DNA of 64,000 nt from Zhihengliuella alba (GCF_039538765.1 NZ_BAABCJ010000006.1:62001-126000), one strand, 5' to 3'. Numbered from the stretch's first letter, positions 48,416 to 57,607 are shown. Notes: a model not told the origin generated them from the sequence alone. Translations and numbers: made by a program.

Positions 48416-50914
48416 ATGACCACCGCAGAACACCGCTGGCAGGACGCCCGGCTGCCGATCCCCGACCGCGTCGAGGCGCTGCTGGCCGAGCTGACCCTGG
48501 AGGAGAAGGTCTCCCAGCTGGGCTCGTACTGGATCCGGCCGGAGGAACGGAAGGAGCAGGGCGGGGGCGACGGCAACGTCGCGCCGATGGAGGACACCTT
48601 CTCCAGCGGCCGCCCGACGTTCGAGGAGGAGATCCGAGGCGGGCTCGGCCAGATCACGCGGGCCTTCGGCTCGGCACCCCTGGACCCCGCCGAGGGGCGC
48701 GAGCGGCTGGCCCGCCTGCAGCGGCAGGTGCTCGGCGCCAACCGGCTCGGCCTCCCGGCGCTCGCGCACGAGGAGTGCCTGACCGGCTTCACCACCATGG
48801 CCGCGACCTGCTACCCGGCGTCGATCGCCTGGGCGGCCTCCTTCGACGCGTCGCTGGTGCGGGACATGGCGGCACGCATCGGACGCGACATGAGGAAGAC
48901 CGGCGTCCACCTGGGCCTCTCCCCCGTGCTCGACGTCGTCCGGGACTACCGCTGGGGCCGCGTCGAGGAGACCCTCGGCGAGGACCCGCACCTCGTCGGC
49001 GAGCTCGGCACCGCGTACGTCCAGGGGCTGCAGTCCGGGGGCGTGCACGCGACGCTCAAGCACTTCGCCGGCTACGCCGCCTCCCGGGCCGGCCGCAACC
49101 ACGCGCCGGTGCCGATGGGCAGCCGTGAGTTCGAGGACGTGGTCCTGCCGCCGTTCGAACGGGCGGTCCGCGAGGGCGGCGCCCGCTCGGTCATGAACTC
49201 GTACGCCGACGTGGACGGCGAGGCCCCGGCGGCCAGCCACCGCCTGCTGACCGGGATCCTGCGCGAGCGCTGGGGCTTCACCGGCACGGTGGTGTCCGAC
49301 TACTGGGCCATCAGCTTCCTGGAGACCATGCACCGGGTCGCCGAGGACCAGGACGACGCCGGCGTCCTCTCCCTCACCGCCGGCATGGACGTCGAGCTGC
49401 CGGAGACGAACGCCTTCCGGAACCTCGCCCGCGCGGTCGGGTCGGGGCGCTTGGACGCCGAGGTGCTCGACACGGCGGTCCGCCGGGTCCTGACGCAGAA
49501 GGCCGAGCTGGGCCTGCTGGACGCCGACTGGTCCCCGGAGGATGCGTGGGAGGGGGACGACGTCGACCTCGACTCGGCCGGCAACCGCGCGCACGCCCGC
49601 CGCATGGCCGAGCAGTCGATCATCCTGCTCAAGAATGACGGCGTCCTGCCCCTAGGCGGGACCGCGGCATCGGGCGGGACCGCGGCATCGGGCGGGACCG
49701 CGGCACCGGACGGGGCCGCTTCGCCGGGCGGGGCCGCCACGCCGTGCGGGGCCGAGGGCGGGCCGCGCCTCGCCGTCGTCGGCCCCTCCGCCGGGCAGCC
49801 GCGCACCCACCTGGGGTGCTACTCCTTCACCAACCACGTGTACTCGCGGTTCTTCGGGGAGGACGAGCACGGGATCGACCTGGTCTCGATCCTCGACGCG
49901 CTGAGGGCCGCCCCGGCGCTGTCCGGCGCGGAGATCGTGCACGAGCGCGGCGTGGACTTCACCGACCCGGACGGCTCCGGACTCGAGGCGGCCGTCGCGG
50001 CGGCCCGGGACGCGGACGTCGCGATCGTGACGGTCGGCGACCTGGCCGGCCTGTTCGGCCGCGGCACCTCGGGCGAGGGCTGCGACGTCGTCGACCTGGG
50101 GCTTCCGGGCCGCCAGGCGGAGCTGGTGGAGGCCGTCCTCGCCACGGGGACGCCGACCGTGCTGGTGCTCGTCACCGGTCGGCCGTACTCGCTCGGGGCG
50201 TTCGCCGACCGGGCGGCGGCGATCGTGCAGGCGTTCATGCCGGGCGAGGAGGGCGGCCCCGCGCTCGCCTCCGTGCTGACGGGCGCGGTGAACCCGTCCG
50301 GGAAGCTGCCGGTGCAGATCCCGGACCATGTGGGCGGGCAGCCCGGCACCTACCTGACCCCGCCGCTGGGCTGGTACTCGGACGGTGTGTCCAACCTCGA
50401 CCCGCGGCCGCTGTACCCGTTCGGCTACGGCCTGTCCTACACGTCGTTCGCGGTGAGCGACCTGGAGCTCTCCGCGGAGGAGATGGGGAACGACGGCGTG
50501 CTCACCGTGGCGGCGTCCGTCACCAACACGGGCGGCCGGGCCGGCGCGGAGGTGGTGCAGGCGTACCTCGAGGACGAGGTGGCGTCCGTGGTGCGGCCGC
50601 GGCTCTGGCTGACCGGCTTCGCGAAGGTGGAGCTGGAGTCCGGCGAGTCGGCCCGGGTCGAGTTCCGGATCCACGCCGACCGCACGTCCTTCACCGGCGT
50701 GGAGGGGAAGCGGATCGTGGAGCCGGGCGCCTTCTCCGTGAAGGTGGGCACGAGCAGCGAGGACCTGCCCCTCGCCGGCCGATTCGCCGTCTCGGGGCCG
50801 GTCCGCGCGGTGCCCGAGGGCCGCGTGCTGGACACGCCGGTCCGCGTGATCCGCGAGGCCGCCGAGGCGGTCCTGGCCGCGGGACCGGGCGCCGCGCAGG
50901 AGGCCGGCGTCTGA
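48416..50914 (+). CDS. Glycoside hydrolase family 3 (beta-glucosidase/beta-xylosidase)
   Basis: 832 aa, cytosolic (no signal). GH3 N-terminal domain with substrate-binding KHFAGYAASRAGRNHAPVPM and the nucleophile Asp (about residue 295) in TGTVVSDYWAISFLETMH; C-terminal GH3 domain from SIILLKNDGVLPL to NPSGKLPVQIPDHVG; and a fibronectin III-like domain after YPFGYGLSYTSF. Residues about 414-443, in the linker, are a Gly/Ala/Thr repeat encoded by 18-bp repeats. In the operon of a xyloside transporter, so it probably hydrolyses imported xylo-oligosaccharides; beta-glucosidase activity is equally possible. Confidence 0.92.
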   Translation: MTTAEHRWQDARLPIPDRVEALLAELTLEEKVSQLGSYWIRPEERKEQGGGDGNVAPMEDTFSSGRPTFEEEIRGGLGQITRAFGSAPLDPAEGRERLARLQRQVLGANRLGLPALAHEECLTGFTTMAATCYPASIAWAASFDASLVRDMAARIGRDMRKTGVHLGLSPVLDVVRDYRWGRVEETLGEDPHLVGELGTAYVQGLQSGGVHATLKHFAGYAASRAGRNHAPVPMGSREFEDVVLPPFERAVREGGARSVMNSYADVDGEAPAASHRLLTGILRERWGFTGTVVSDYWAISFLETMHRVAEDQDDAGVLSLTAGMDVELPETNAFRNLARAVGSGRLDAEVLDTAVRRVLTQKAELGLLDADWSPEDAWEGDDVDLDSAGNRAHARRMAEQSIILLKNDGVLPLGGTAASGGTAASGGTAAPDGAASPGGAATPCGAEGGPRLAVVGPSAGQPRTHLGCYSFTNHVYSRFFGEDEHGIDLVSILDALRAAPALSGAEIVHERGVDFTDPDGSGLEAAVAAARDADVAIVTVGDLAGLFGRGTSGEGCDVVDLGLPGRQAELVEAVLATGTPTVLVLVTGRPYSLGAFADRAAAIVQAFMPGEEGGPALASVLTGAVNPSGKLPVQIPDHVGGQPGTYLTPPLGWYSDGVSNLDPRPLYPFGYGLSYTSFAVSDLELSAEEMGNDGVLTVAASVTNTGGRAGAEVVQAYLEDEVASVVRPRLWLTGFAKVELESGESARVEFRIHADRTSFTGVEGKRIVEPGAFSVKVGTSSEDLPLAGRFAVSGPVRAVPEGRVLDTPVRVIREAAEAVLAAGPGAAQEAGV
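49655..49744. repeat. Five 18-bp tandem repeats within the GH3 gene
   Basis: Unit GGCGGGACCGCGGCATCG occurs twice exactly, once with one change, and then in two diverged copies. In frame, it encodes GGTAAS-type repeats between the two GH3 domains. Confidence 0.85.
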
Positions 50915-50933
50915 CGGCCGCAGCCGCGGCAGG

Positions 50934-50979
50934 ACGGTGAGGGGGCGGGGTTCCACGTGGAACCCCGCCCCCTCACCGT
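50934..50979. terminator. Perfect 46-base palindromic terminator between GH3 and xylB genes
   Basis: Two 23-base arms meeting at CCAC|GTGG are exact reverse complements (ends ACGGTGAGGG and CCCTCACCGT). It separates convergent genes and probably terminates both. Confidence 0.88.
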
Positions 50980-51004
50980 TCGCTCGCTGGGCTTCGCGTG
51001 CGTC

Positions 51005-52387
51005 CTACCAGTCGGCGGTGTTGGCGCGCAGCGTCCTGTACTGTTCCATGACCTGCGGAGTGGGCTCGGCCGTGTAGACCTCCGCGCCCTGGACCTCCCA
51101 GGCCGGCCGCTCCCCCGTCAGGGCCCAGGCGGCCTGGCGGGCGGCGCCCAGGGCCACGTACTCGCGCTCGGCCGGGACCACGACGTCGCGCCCCAGGATC
51201 GCCGGGGCCAGTTCGCGCACGGCCCGGGACTTGGCGCCGCCGCCGATGAGGAAGATGCGCTCGGCACTCGTGCCGGTGGTCGCCTCGAGGTGCTCCACCG
51301 CGTCGGCGAGCGAGCAGAGCAGCCCCTCGACGCAGGCCCGCGCGATGTCGGCCTGCGTGGTGGCCGTGGTGAGGCCCGCCAGCGTCCCCGTGGCGTCCGG
51401 GCGGTTCGGCGTCCGCTCGCCGTCCAGGTAGGGCAGCAGCGTGGTGCCGTTCGCTCCCGGTACGGACTCGAGCGCCAGCTCGGCCAGCCGGGCGTGGTCC
51501 ACGCCGAGGATGCGGGCCCCGAAGTCGAGGATCCGGGCCGCGTTCAGCGTGCAGGCCAGCGGCAGGAACTGACCGGTGGCGTCCGCGAAGCCGCTCACCA
51601 GGCCGCTGGCGTCCGTGGTCGGGACCGGGGAGACCATCGCGGCGACGCCGGAGGTCCCGATGGAGAGGGAGACGTCCCCGCGCTTGAGGTCGAGCCCGAG
51701 CGCGGCGGCGGCGTTGTCCCCGGTGCCGGGCCCGATCCTCGCGCCCCAGGCGGTCTCCCCCACGACCGCATCCGGTGCTGCGACCTCGGGCAGCTCGATC
51801 GCGTGCCCGAGCGCCTGCTCGGCGAGTTCCGGGAGCCAGGCGTTCTCCACCGTGGAGAAGTAGCCGGTGCCGGAGGCGTCGCCGCGGTCCGTGGTGAAGC
51901 GGGTCTTGTCCGCGTTGAGGTGCCACGTCAGGTAGTCGTGCGGCAGGAGCACGCGCTTGATCCGGGCGGCGTGCTCCGGCTCGTGGTCCCGCACCCAGCG
52001 CAGTTTCGTGGAGGTGATGGAGGGGACGAGCACGCTGCCGGTCGCCTCGGCCGCGGCCCGCGGGCCGCCGAGCTCGGCGATGAGGTCCTCGGCCGCCTGG
52101 GCCGAGCACGTGTCGTTCCACAGCAGGGCGTCGCGGACGACGTCGTCGTTCTCGTCCAAGGCGACCATGCCGTGCTGCTGGCCGCCGACGGCGACGGCGG
52201 AGGCGCGCTCGAGCAAGCCCTCCCCGGCCCGGTCCAGTGCGGTGATCCACGCACGCGGGTCCACCTCGGTGCCGTCCGGGTGCGGCGCACGGCCCTCGTC
52301 GACGACGTCGCCGGTCTCGGCGTCGACCAGCAGGACCTTGGTGGACTGGGTGGAGGAGTCGATCCCGGCGACAAGCGTGCGGCTCAT
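51005..52387 (-). CDS. xylB: Xylulokinase
   Basis: 460 aa FGGY kinase. VAGIDSSTQSTKVLLVDAET is the phosphate-1 motif, AVAVGGQQHGMVALDEN, DASGTGYFSTVENAWLPEL, and the C-terminal FLIGGGAKSRAVRELAPAIL are diagnostic of XylB. Phosphorylates xylulose to xylulose-5-phosphate. Downstream of xylA on the same strand after a spacer with 12-bp repeats. ATG 52387. Confidence 0.93.
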   Translation of the reverse strand: MSRTLVAGIDSSTQSTKVLLVDAETGDVVDEGRAPHPDGTEVDPRAWITALDRAGEGLLERASAVAVGGQQHGMVALDENDDVVRDALLWNDTCSAQAAEDLIAELGGPRAAAEATGSVLVPSITSTKLRWVRDHEPEHAARIKRVLLPHDYLTWHLNADKTRFTTDRGDASGTGYFSTVENAWLPELAEQALGHAIELPEVAAPDAVVGETAWGARIGPGTGDNAAAALGLDLKRGDVSLSIGTSGVAAMVSPVPTTDASGLVSGFADATGQFLPLACTLNAARILDFGARILGVDHARLAELALESVPGANGTTLLPYLDGERTPNRPDATGTLAGLTTATTQADIARACVEGLLCSLADAVEHLEATTGTSAERIFLIGGGAKSRAVRELAPAILGRDVVVPAEREYVALGAARQAAWALTGERPAWEVQGAEVYTAEPTPQVMEQYRTLRANTADW

Positions 52388-52465
52388 GTGCTGTTCCTTG
52401 CAGTTCGTGTGGGTCTTCCAGGGGGAGCGTAGCGCTCCCGTGGCGCGCGGCGGGGCCGAGTGCTC

Positions 52466-52508
52466 TGGGCACTGCGTTGGGCACTGCACCGGGCACTGCA
52501 TCAGGCAC
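52466..52508. repeat. Three and a half 12-bp tandem repeats between xylA and xylB
   Basis: TGGGCACTGCGT, TGGGCACTGCAC, CGGGCACTGCAT and a partial CAGGCAC. In the 147-base spacer between xylA and xylB; noncoding. Confidence 0.8.
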
Positions 52509-52534
52509 CCGGCCCCACCGGCGGCCGTGAGGGG

Positions 52535-53728
52535 TTACTTGCCGAAGCCGAGCAGGTGGCGCATGGCCAGCTGGTGCAGGCGGACGAAGCCGTAGTTGCG
52601 GTCGGCGGCGCGCTGGACGTCGAACTCCTCGTAGGCGGAGCGGTCCGCGAGCAGGTCCTCGAGCGACTCGCCGGACGCGATGGTCGGCTGCGCCAGCTCG
52701 TTGACACCGGCCTCCTCCAGGGCCTCCTGGACCTCGGCATCGGCACGGAAGGCCTTGGCCCGCTCGGCGAGCATCAGGTACATCTCCATATTCGCAGCGG
52801 CGGAGTCCCACTGGCCCTTGGTGTACTCGGTGCGGGACGGCTTGAAGTCGAAGTGGCGGGCCCCCTCGAAGGCACCCGGCTTGGACGGGAAGCCGTTCTC
52901 CAGCAGGTCCACGGTGAAGAACGCGTTGATCAGGTCGCCGTGGCCGAACACCAGGTCCTGGTCGTACATCGGGCCGTGCTGGCCGTTGAGATCGATGTGG
53001 AACAGCTTGCCGGACCACAGCGCCTGCGCCAGGCCGTGGTTGTAGTTCAGGGTGGCCATCTGCTCGTGGCCGGTCTCCGGGTTCACGCCGACGATGTCGC
53101 CGTGCTCCAGCCGCTCGATGAAGGCGAGGGCGTGGCCGATGGTCGGCAGGAAGATGTTGCCGCGCGGCTCGTTCGGCTTCGGCTCCAGGCCGATGCGCAG
53201 GTCGTAGCCCTTGGACTTGATGTAGCCGGCGACCGTGTCGATGCCCTCGGCGTAGCGCTCGTGGGCCACCAGCAGGTCCTTCGACGAGTCGTACTCGGAG
53301 CCCTCGCGGCCGCCCCACATGACGAAGGTCTTGGCGCCGAGCTCTGCGGCCAGGTCCACGTTCTCCAGGACCTTGCGCAGGCCGTAGCGGCGCACGCCGC
53401 GGTCGTTGGAGGTGAATGCCCCGTCCTTGAAGATCGGGTGCGCGAAGGTGTCCGTGGTGACCATCTCGACCACCAGGCCGGTCTCGTCGATGGCGCCCTT
53501 GAGGCGGGACAGGATCGCGTCGCGCTCCGAGGCCGAGGCGCCGAACGGGATCACGTCGTTGTCGTGGAACGTGAAGCCCCAGGCCCCGAGCTCCTTGAGG
53601 TGGTGCAGGGAGTCGACCGGGTCGATCGCCGGGCGGGTGGCGAGGCCGAACTGATCGCGGGCCTCCCAGCCGGTGGTCCAGAGGCCGAAGGCGAACTTGT
53701 GCTCGGGGGCGGGGGTGGGGACAGACAT
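52535..53728 (-). CDS. xylA: Xylose isomerase
   Basis: 397 aa, actinobacterial (class I) type. The catalytic His is in WGFTFHDNDVIPFG, and metal ligands lie in GLEPKPNEPRGNIFLPTIGH, NPETGHEQMATLNYNHGLAQ, LFHIDLNGQ and HFDFKPSRTEY. Converts xylose to xylulose. Divergent from a ROK regulator over an AT-rich region, the usual xylA/xylR arrangement. Confidence 0.97.
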   Translation of the reverse strand: MSVPTPAPEHKFAFGLWTTGWEARDQFGLATRPAIDPVDSLHHLKELGAWGFTFHDNDVIPFGASASERDAILSRLKGAIDETGLVVEMVTTDTFAHPIFKDGAFTSNDRGVRRYGLRKVLENVDLAAELGAKTFVMWGGREGSEYDSSKDLLVAHERYAEGIDTVAGYIKSKGYDLRIGLEPKPNEPRGNIFLPTIGHALAFIERLEHGDIVGVNPETGHEQMATLNYNHGLAQALWSGKLFHIDLNGQHGPMYDQDLVFGHGDLINAFFTVDLLENGFPSKPGAFEGARHFDFKPSRTEYTKGQWDSAAANMEMYLMLAERAKAFRADAEVQEALEEAGVNELAQPTIASGESLEDLLADRSAYEEFDVQRAADRNYGFVRLHQLAMRHLLGFGK

Positions 53729-53746
53729 GGGGAGTCCTTCCGGGCG

Positions 53747-53785
53747 TGAATAGTTATGAATAATTACTTAGTATGATCATCCGAA
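53747..53785. promoter_or_regulatory. AT-rich promoter/operator region between xylA and the ROK gene
   Basis: An island of low GC in a GC-rich setting: AGTTATGAATAATTACTTAG followed by TATGAT. It has imperfect dyad character (AGTTAT/AATTACT) and possible -10 elements on both strands; likely operator of the ROK regulator and promoter of xylA. Confidence 0.5.
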
Positions 53786-53892
53786 GCCCTCAACGCAATA
53801 CCCGTTGCTCCCGGGGCCATGGGACCCGGGGGCGAGCAGCCCCCGGACCGCCCGCGCCGACCGATAGAGACCGCCCGAAGGAGGGCCCGCCC

Positions 53893-55068
53893 GTGCAGCT
53901 GGCCAACGTACGCGAGCACAACCTCTCCACCCTCCTCAAGGTCCTGGCCGCTGCGGAGACGCCCCTCTCCCGGGCCGAGCTCGCGCAGGCGACGTCCCTG
54001 ACGAAGCCGACCGTCTCCCGGCTCGTCGACGACCTGCTCTCGGCCGGGCTGCTGGCCGAGCAGGCGCCGGCCCGGACCGGCACGGGCGGCCGCCCGGGCA
54101 CGCCCGTGGCACTGGCGGCGGCGTCGGTCGTCGCGCTCGGCGCGCTGGTCAGCGCCGACCACGTGGCCGTCGATCTGGTCGATCTCCGCCAGGAGGTCGT
54201 CGCCACGGCCTCCGTCCCGGTGACACACCCCCCGACGCCGCGCGATGCCGTGGTCCTCCTCGCCGACCTGGCCCGCGAGCTGCTCACGGCGCACGCGCAC
54301 GACGCGGTCGCCGGACTGGTGGTGTCCGTCCCGGGGCGCCTGAGCCCGGACGGACAGCGGGTGCGCTCGGCACCGAACCTGGGCTGGGACGACGCGCCGC
54401 TGGTGGAGCTGCTCGAGGCCGCCCCCGGGTTGGCCGGGATCGCCGTGACGCTCGAGAACGACGCCCGGCTGGCGGCCGAGACCGAGGCGGTGGCGCGCCT
54501 GCGCGACGGCGCGCGGGACTTCGTCCTGGTCTACGGCGAGACGGGGATCGGCGGCGCGGTGGTCAGCGAGGGCGAGGTCCTGCGCGGCCGTCACGGCTGG
54601 GCCGGCGAGATCGGGCACCTGTGCCTGGACGCGGACGGCCCGGAGTGCCGCTGCGGGCGGCGCGGCTGCCTAGAGGCCTACGCGAGCTACTGGGCCCTGG
54701 CGCGGGAGTCCGGCCACGCCGGCGGCATCGGCGAGTACTTCGAGGCGCTGGCCGGGGCCGAGCGGCGCGCCGTGGTGGAGCGCATCGGCACACGGCTCGG
54801 GCTGGCGCTCTCGCAGGTGCTGAACATCGTGGATCTGCCGCTGGTGGTGCTCGGCGGCTACTTCCGGCCCCTCGCCGCGGAGCTCACCCCGTTCCTCGAG
54901 GCCGAGCTGGCCGCGCGCGCCCTGGCCGCCGAGGCCGGCGACATCGAGGTGGATGCGACAGCGGCGCCCGCCGAGCCGTCCCTCCTCGGCGCCGGCCTGC
55001 GCGCCATCCAGCCCGTGTTCGACGATCCGGCGGCCTGGATCCGGAACGCGCAGGCCCTCCGCGGATAG
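53893..55068 (+). CDS. ROK family transcriptional regulator (XylR-like)
   Basis: 391 aa. An N-terminal winged helix (NLSTLLKVLAAAETPLSRAE, LAQATSLTKPTVSRLVDDLL) is followed by the ROK sugar-kinase-like domain with the zinc site ECRCGRRGCLEAYAS and VYGETGIGGAVVSEGEVLRG. Probably represses xylA and xylB and responds to xylose. The start is GTG 53893 with AAGGAGGG upstream; longer frames lack a ribosome binding site. Confidence 0.9.
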   Translation: MQLANVREHNLSTLLKVLAAAETPLSRAELAQATSLTKPTVSRLVDDLLSAGLLAEQAPARTGTGGRPGTPVALAAASVVALGALVSADHVAVDLVDLRQEVVATASVPVTHPPTPRDAVVLLADLARELLTAHAHDAVAGLVVSVPGRLSPDGQRVRSAPNLGWDDAPLVELLEAAPGLAGIAVTLENDARLAAETEAVARLRDGARDFVLVYGETGIGGAVVSEGEVLRGRHGWAGEIGHLCLDADGPECRCGRRGCLEAYASYWALARESGHAGGIGEYFEALAGAERRAVVERIGTRLGLALSQVLNIVDLPLVVLGGYFRPLAAELTPFLEAELAARALAAEAGDIEVDATAAPAEPSLLGAGLRAIQPVFDDPAAWIRNAQALRG

Positions 55069-55150
55069 CAGCGGCCGCCGCTTCTCGTCGCCGCGGGCGG
55101 CTCCGTGCGTCCCGCACCCTCCGGAGTGCCGTGGGTCCTACTCTGGAACC

Positions 55151-56161
55151 ATGCCGATCGTCGACAGCGCCATCTACGTCAGGGGCGAGCGCATCGCCTC
55201 GCCCGAGGACTTCGACTCCACCGTGGAGCACCTGCGGAAGCACCAGGGGACCTGCTGGCTGGGCATGTACCGGCCGACGGTCGAGGAACTCGGGGCGGCG
55301 GCGCGCGAGTTCGGCCTCCACGAGCTCGCGGTGGAGGACACGCTCGAGGCGCACCAGCGCGCCAAGATGGACTCGTACGGCGACCACACGCTGCTGGTCC
55401 TGCGGCCCGCCCGCTACCTCGACGACGTGGAGAAGGTCGAGTTCGGGGAGCTCCACGTCTACACGGGCCCCGACTTCGTGATCACCGTCCGGCGGGCGGA
55501 GGCACCGGACCTGGCGAGAGTCCGGCGGCGCATGGAGGACAATCCTCAGCTGCTCGCGATGGGCACGGTGGCGATCCAGTACGCGATCATCGACCACGTG
55601 GTCGACGAGTACGAGCCCGTGGCGGACGGCCTCGAGAACGACATCGAGGAGATCGAGGTGGACCTGTTCGCCGGGCGCTTCGGTGTCTCCCGGCGGATCT
55701 ACGAGCTCTACCGGGAGGTCTCGGAGTTCCAGAAGGCCGTGGCCCCGCTCGCGGGAGTGGTCGATGGACTGCGCGGCCGGATCGCCGCGGACTCGGAGGA
55801 CGACGACGCGGCGCCGCTCGAACTCGACCGCTACCTCGCCGACGTCGAAGACCACCTGGAGCGCCTGTACGAGCGGATCGCGAGCATGCGGAACCTGCTG
55901 ACCAACGCGCTCTCGCTCTCCTCCACGCTCAGCTCCCAGGCGGCGGCCCAAGCCAGCGTGGAGCAGAACGAGCAGATGAAGAAGATCTCCGCGTGGGCGG
56001 CCATCATCTTCGCACCGAGCCTCGTGGGCGCCATCTACGGCATGAACTTCGAGTACATGCCGGAGCTGGAGTGGCGGTTCGGCTACTACGGGGCGCTCGG
56101 GCTGATGGCGGCGGTCGCCGTCGGCCTCTGGGCGGTCTTCCGCCACAACAAGTGGCTCTAG
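55151..56161 (+). CDS. corA: CorA-type magnesium/cobalt transporter
   Basis: 336 aa. A large N-terminal cytosolic domain with a long helix (VVDEYEPVADGLENDIEEIE) precedes two C-terminal transmembrane helices; the selectivity motif YGMNFEYMPE lies between them, and the end is basic (FRHNKWL). Pentameric Mg2+ channel. TACTCT six bases before ATG 55151 suggests a leaderless transcript. Confidence 0.95.
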   Translation: MPIVDSAIYVRGERIASPEDFDSTVEHLRKHQGTCWLGMYRPTVEELGAAAREFGLHELAVEDTLEAHQRAKMDSYGDHTLLVLRPARYLDDVEKVEFGELHVYTGPDFVITVRRAEAPDLARVRRRMEDNPQLLAMGTVAIQYAIIDHVVDEYEPVADGLENDIEEIEVDLFAGRFGVSRRIYELYREVSEFQKAVAPLAGVVDGLRGRIAADSEDDDAAPLELDRYLADVEDHLERLYERIASMRNLLTNALSLSSTLSSQAAAQASVEQNEQMKKISAWAAIIFAPSLVGAIYGMNFEYMPELEWRFGYYGALGLMAAVAVGLWAVFRHNKWL

Positions 56162-56325
56162 CCGCCCCGGGCGACCCGCCGCTCGTGCTCGTTCACGTCG
56201 ATCAACGCCTTGCGGATCGCGGAGCGGAGGACTGCGTGCAGGATCCACGCGCCAACGGCGATCAGGATCGCGGAGACAACGACGTACACCGCCAGGCCCA
56301 GGGCGAAAGCTTCCATACCGAACAT
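56158..56325 (-). CDS. 55-aa single-pass membrane protein
   Basis: A short open frame with one hydrophobic helix (AFALGLAVYVVVSAILIAVG) and a basic C-terminal segment (HAVLRSAIRKALIDVNEHER). TAGTGT seven bases before the ATG gives a leaderless-type promoter. Its TAG stop shares a CTAG with the corA stop, so the convergent genes overlap by three to four bases. Function unknown; a link with CorA is speculative. Confidence 0.6.
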   Translation of the reverse strand: MFGMEAFALGLAVYVVVSAILIAVGAWILHAVLRSAIRKALIDVNEHERRVARGG

Positions 56326-56375
56326 GGCTCGAACACTAGGCGGGGTCTCCACGTCCGGCAATGCCTCGGTACTGG

Positions 56376-56975
56376 TCAAACCCGGATCCGTGCGGCACGG
56401 CGGACGTAGACGTCCACGTCGTCGGCTCCGGCCCCGCCGGGGCGCGGGACGGCCTCGCGGGCGACGCAGTCGAAGCCCAGGCCGCGGACCGCCGCGGCGC
56501 TGGGGAGGTTCGCCGGCTGGATCCGGGCCACGAGGTCCGCGGGCGGACGGCCGGCTCGGCGCAGGCCGGAGTCCACCCAGTCGACGACGGCGGCGACCAT
56601 CGGGCGCGCCAGACGCCGGCCCCAGTAGTCGGGGTCCAGCCAGTAGCCGATCTCGATGGCGTCGTCGCCGGCCGCGAATTTCGCGACGCACAGGCCGATG
56701 CGCTCGGTCTGCGGCTCCACGCCGACCTCGTCGCCCGGGCTGCCGGCCGCGGCGGGCCCGGTGAGGCCGTCGCACCAGACGATGCCCCAGCGGTCGCGGC
56801 CCACCTCTCCCCAGTCGCCGGGGTTCAGTGCCTGCCTGGCGCGCTCGGCGATGCGCGCGTCGGACCACGGCCTTCCGTCGCCGACATACCGCACCACCCG
56901 CTGGTCGCGCGCCAGCCCGGCGAGCAGTTCGACGTCGTCCTCCGTAAACCCACGGATCCGCACCGAGCGTTCCAT
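56376..56975 (-). CDS. GNAT family N-acetyltransferase (RimJ/RimL type)
   Basis: 199 aa. SVRIRGFTEDDVELLAGLAR, IGLCVAKFAAGDDAIEIGYWLDPDYWGRRLARPMVAAVVDW and the C-terminal QPANLPSAAAVRGLGFDCVA fit the Acetyltransf_3 pattern, including the acetyl-CoA loop region around YWGRRLA. Substrate unknown. Its ATG lies 13 bases after the pyrE stop, so they are probably co-transcribed. Confidence 0.85.
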   Translation of the reverse strand: MERSVRIRGFTEDDVELLAGLARDQRVVRYVGDGRPWSDARIAERARQALNPGDWGEVGRDRWGIVWCDGLTGPAAAGSPGDEVGVEPQTERIGLCVAKFAAGDDAIEIGYWLDPDYWGRRLARPMVAAVVDWVDSGLRRAGRPPADLVARIQPANLPSAAAVRGLGFDCVAREAVPRPGGAGADDVDVYVRRAARIRV

Positions 56976-56988
56976 CCGGGCGGTGGCC

Positions 56989-57549
56989 TCAGAGGCCGAG
57001 CTCGTCGAGGCCGAAGGCGAAGAGGTAGGGCACCCCGGCCTCGGCCTCGATGCGCTCCTTGGCCCCGGTGTCCCGGTCGACGATCACGGCGACGGCCTTC
57101 ACGTTGCCGCCGGCGTTGCGGACGCCCTCGACGGCGGTCAGCGCAGACCCGCCAGTAGTCGACGTGTCCTCCAGTACGACGACGTCGCGCCCCTCGACGC
57201 CGGGCCCCTCGACCTGGCGGCCCATGCCGTAGGACTTCTGCGCCTTGCGCACCACGAACGCGTCGACTGCACGGTCCTGCGCCGCGGCCGCGTGCATGAG
57301 CGCGGTGCCGACGGGGTCGGCGCCCATGGTGAGTCCGCCGGCGGTCTCGAACTCCACGCCGGCGTCGTCCAGGAGCTGCAGCATGACCTCGCCGACCAGG
57401 CGCGACGCCTCGTGGTGCAGGGTCACCCGGCGCAGGTCGATGTAGTAGTCCGCCTCCTTGCCGGAGGACAGGGTCACCTTGCCGCGGACCACGGCCAGTT
57501 CCTTGATGAGTTCGAGCAGGCGGGCGCGGGCGTCGGCAGGGGAAGTCAT
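56989..57549 (-). CDS. pyrE: Orotate phosphoribosyltransferase
   Basis: 186 aa. The PRPP-binding motif VVVLEDTSTTGGSAL is present, with LSSGKEADYYIDLRRVTLH, and the mobile loop RKAQKSYGMGRQVEGP. Converts orotate and PRPP to OMP in pyrimidine synthesis. TAGAAT six bases before ATG 57549 suggests a leaderless transcript. Divergent from a MarR-like gene with only 58 bases between starts. Confidence 0.95.
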   Translation of the reverse strand: MTSPADARARLLELIKELAVVRGKVTLSSGKEADYYIDLRRVTLHHEASRLVGEVMLQLLDDAGVEFETAGGLTMGADPVGTALMHAAAAQDRAVDAFVVRKAQKSYGMGRQVEGPGVEGRDVVVLEDTSTTGGSALTAVEGVRNAGGNVKAVAVIVDRDTGAKERIEAEAGVPYLFAFGLDELGL

Positions 57550-57607
57550 GCGTCGATTCTAGTAGCTCGCCCCTTGCTCCGCGCCGCGTCGGGTCTAGTC
57601 TGGGCGT
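57550..57607. promoter_or_regulatory. Compact divergent promoter region, both transcripts apparently leaderless
   Basis: Within 58 bases, TAGAAT (57556-57561 complement) serves pyrE and TAGTCT (57596-57601) serves the MarR-like gene, each exactly six bases from its start codon. Confidence 0.65.
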
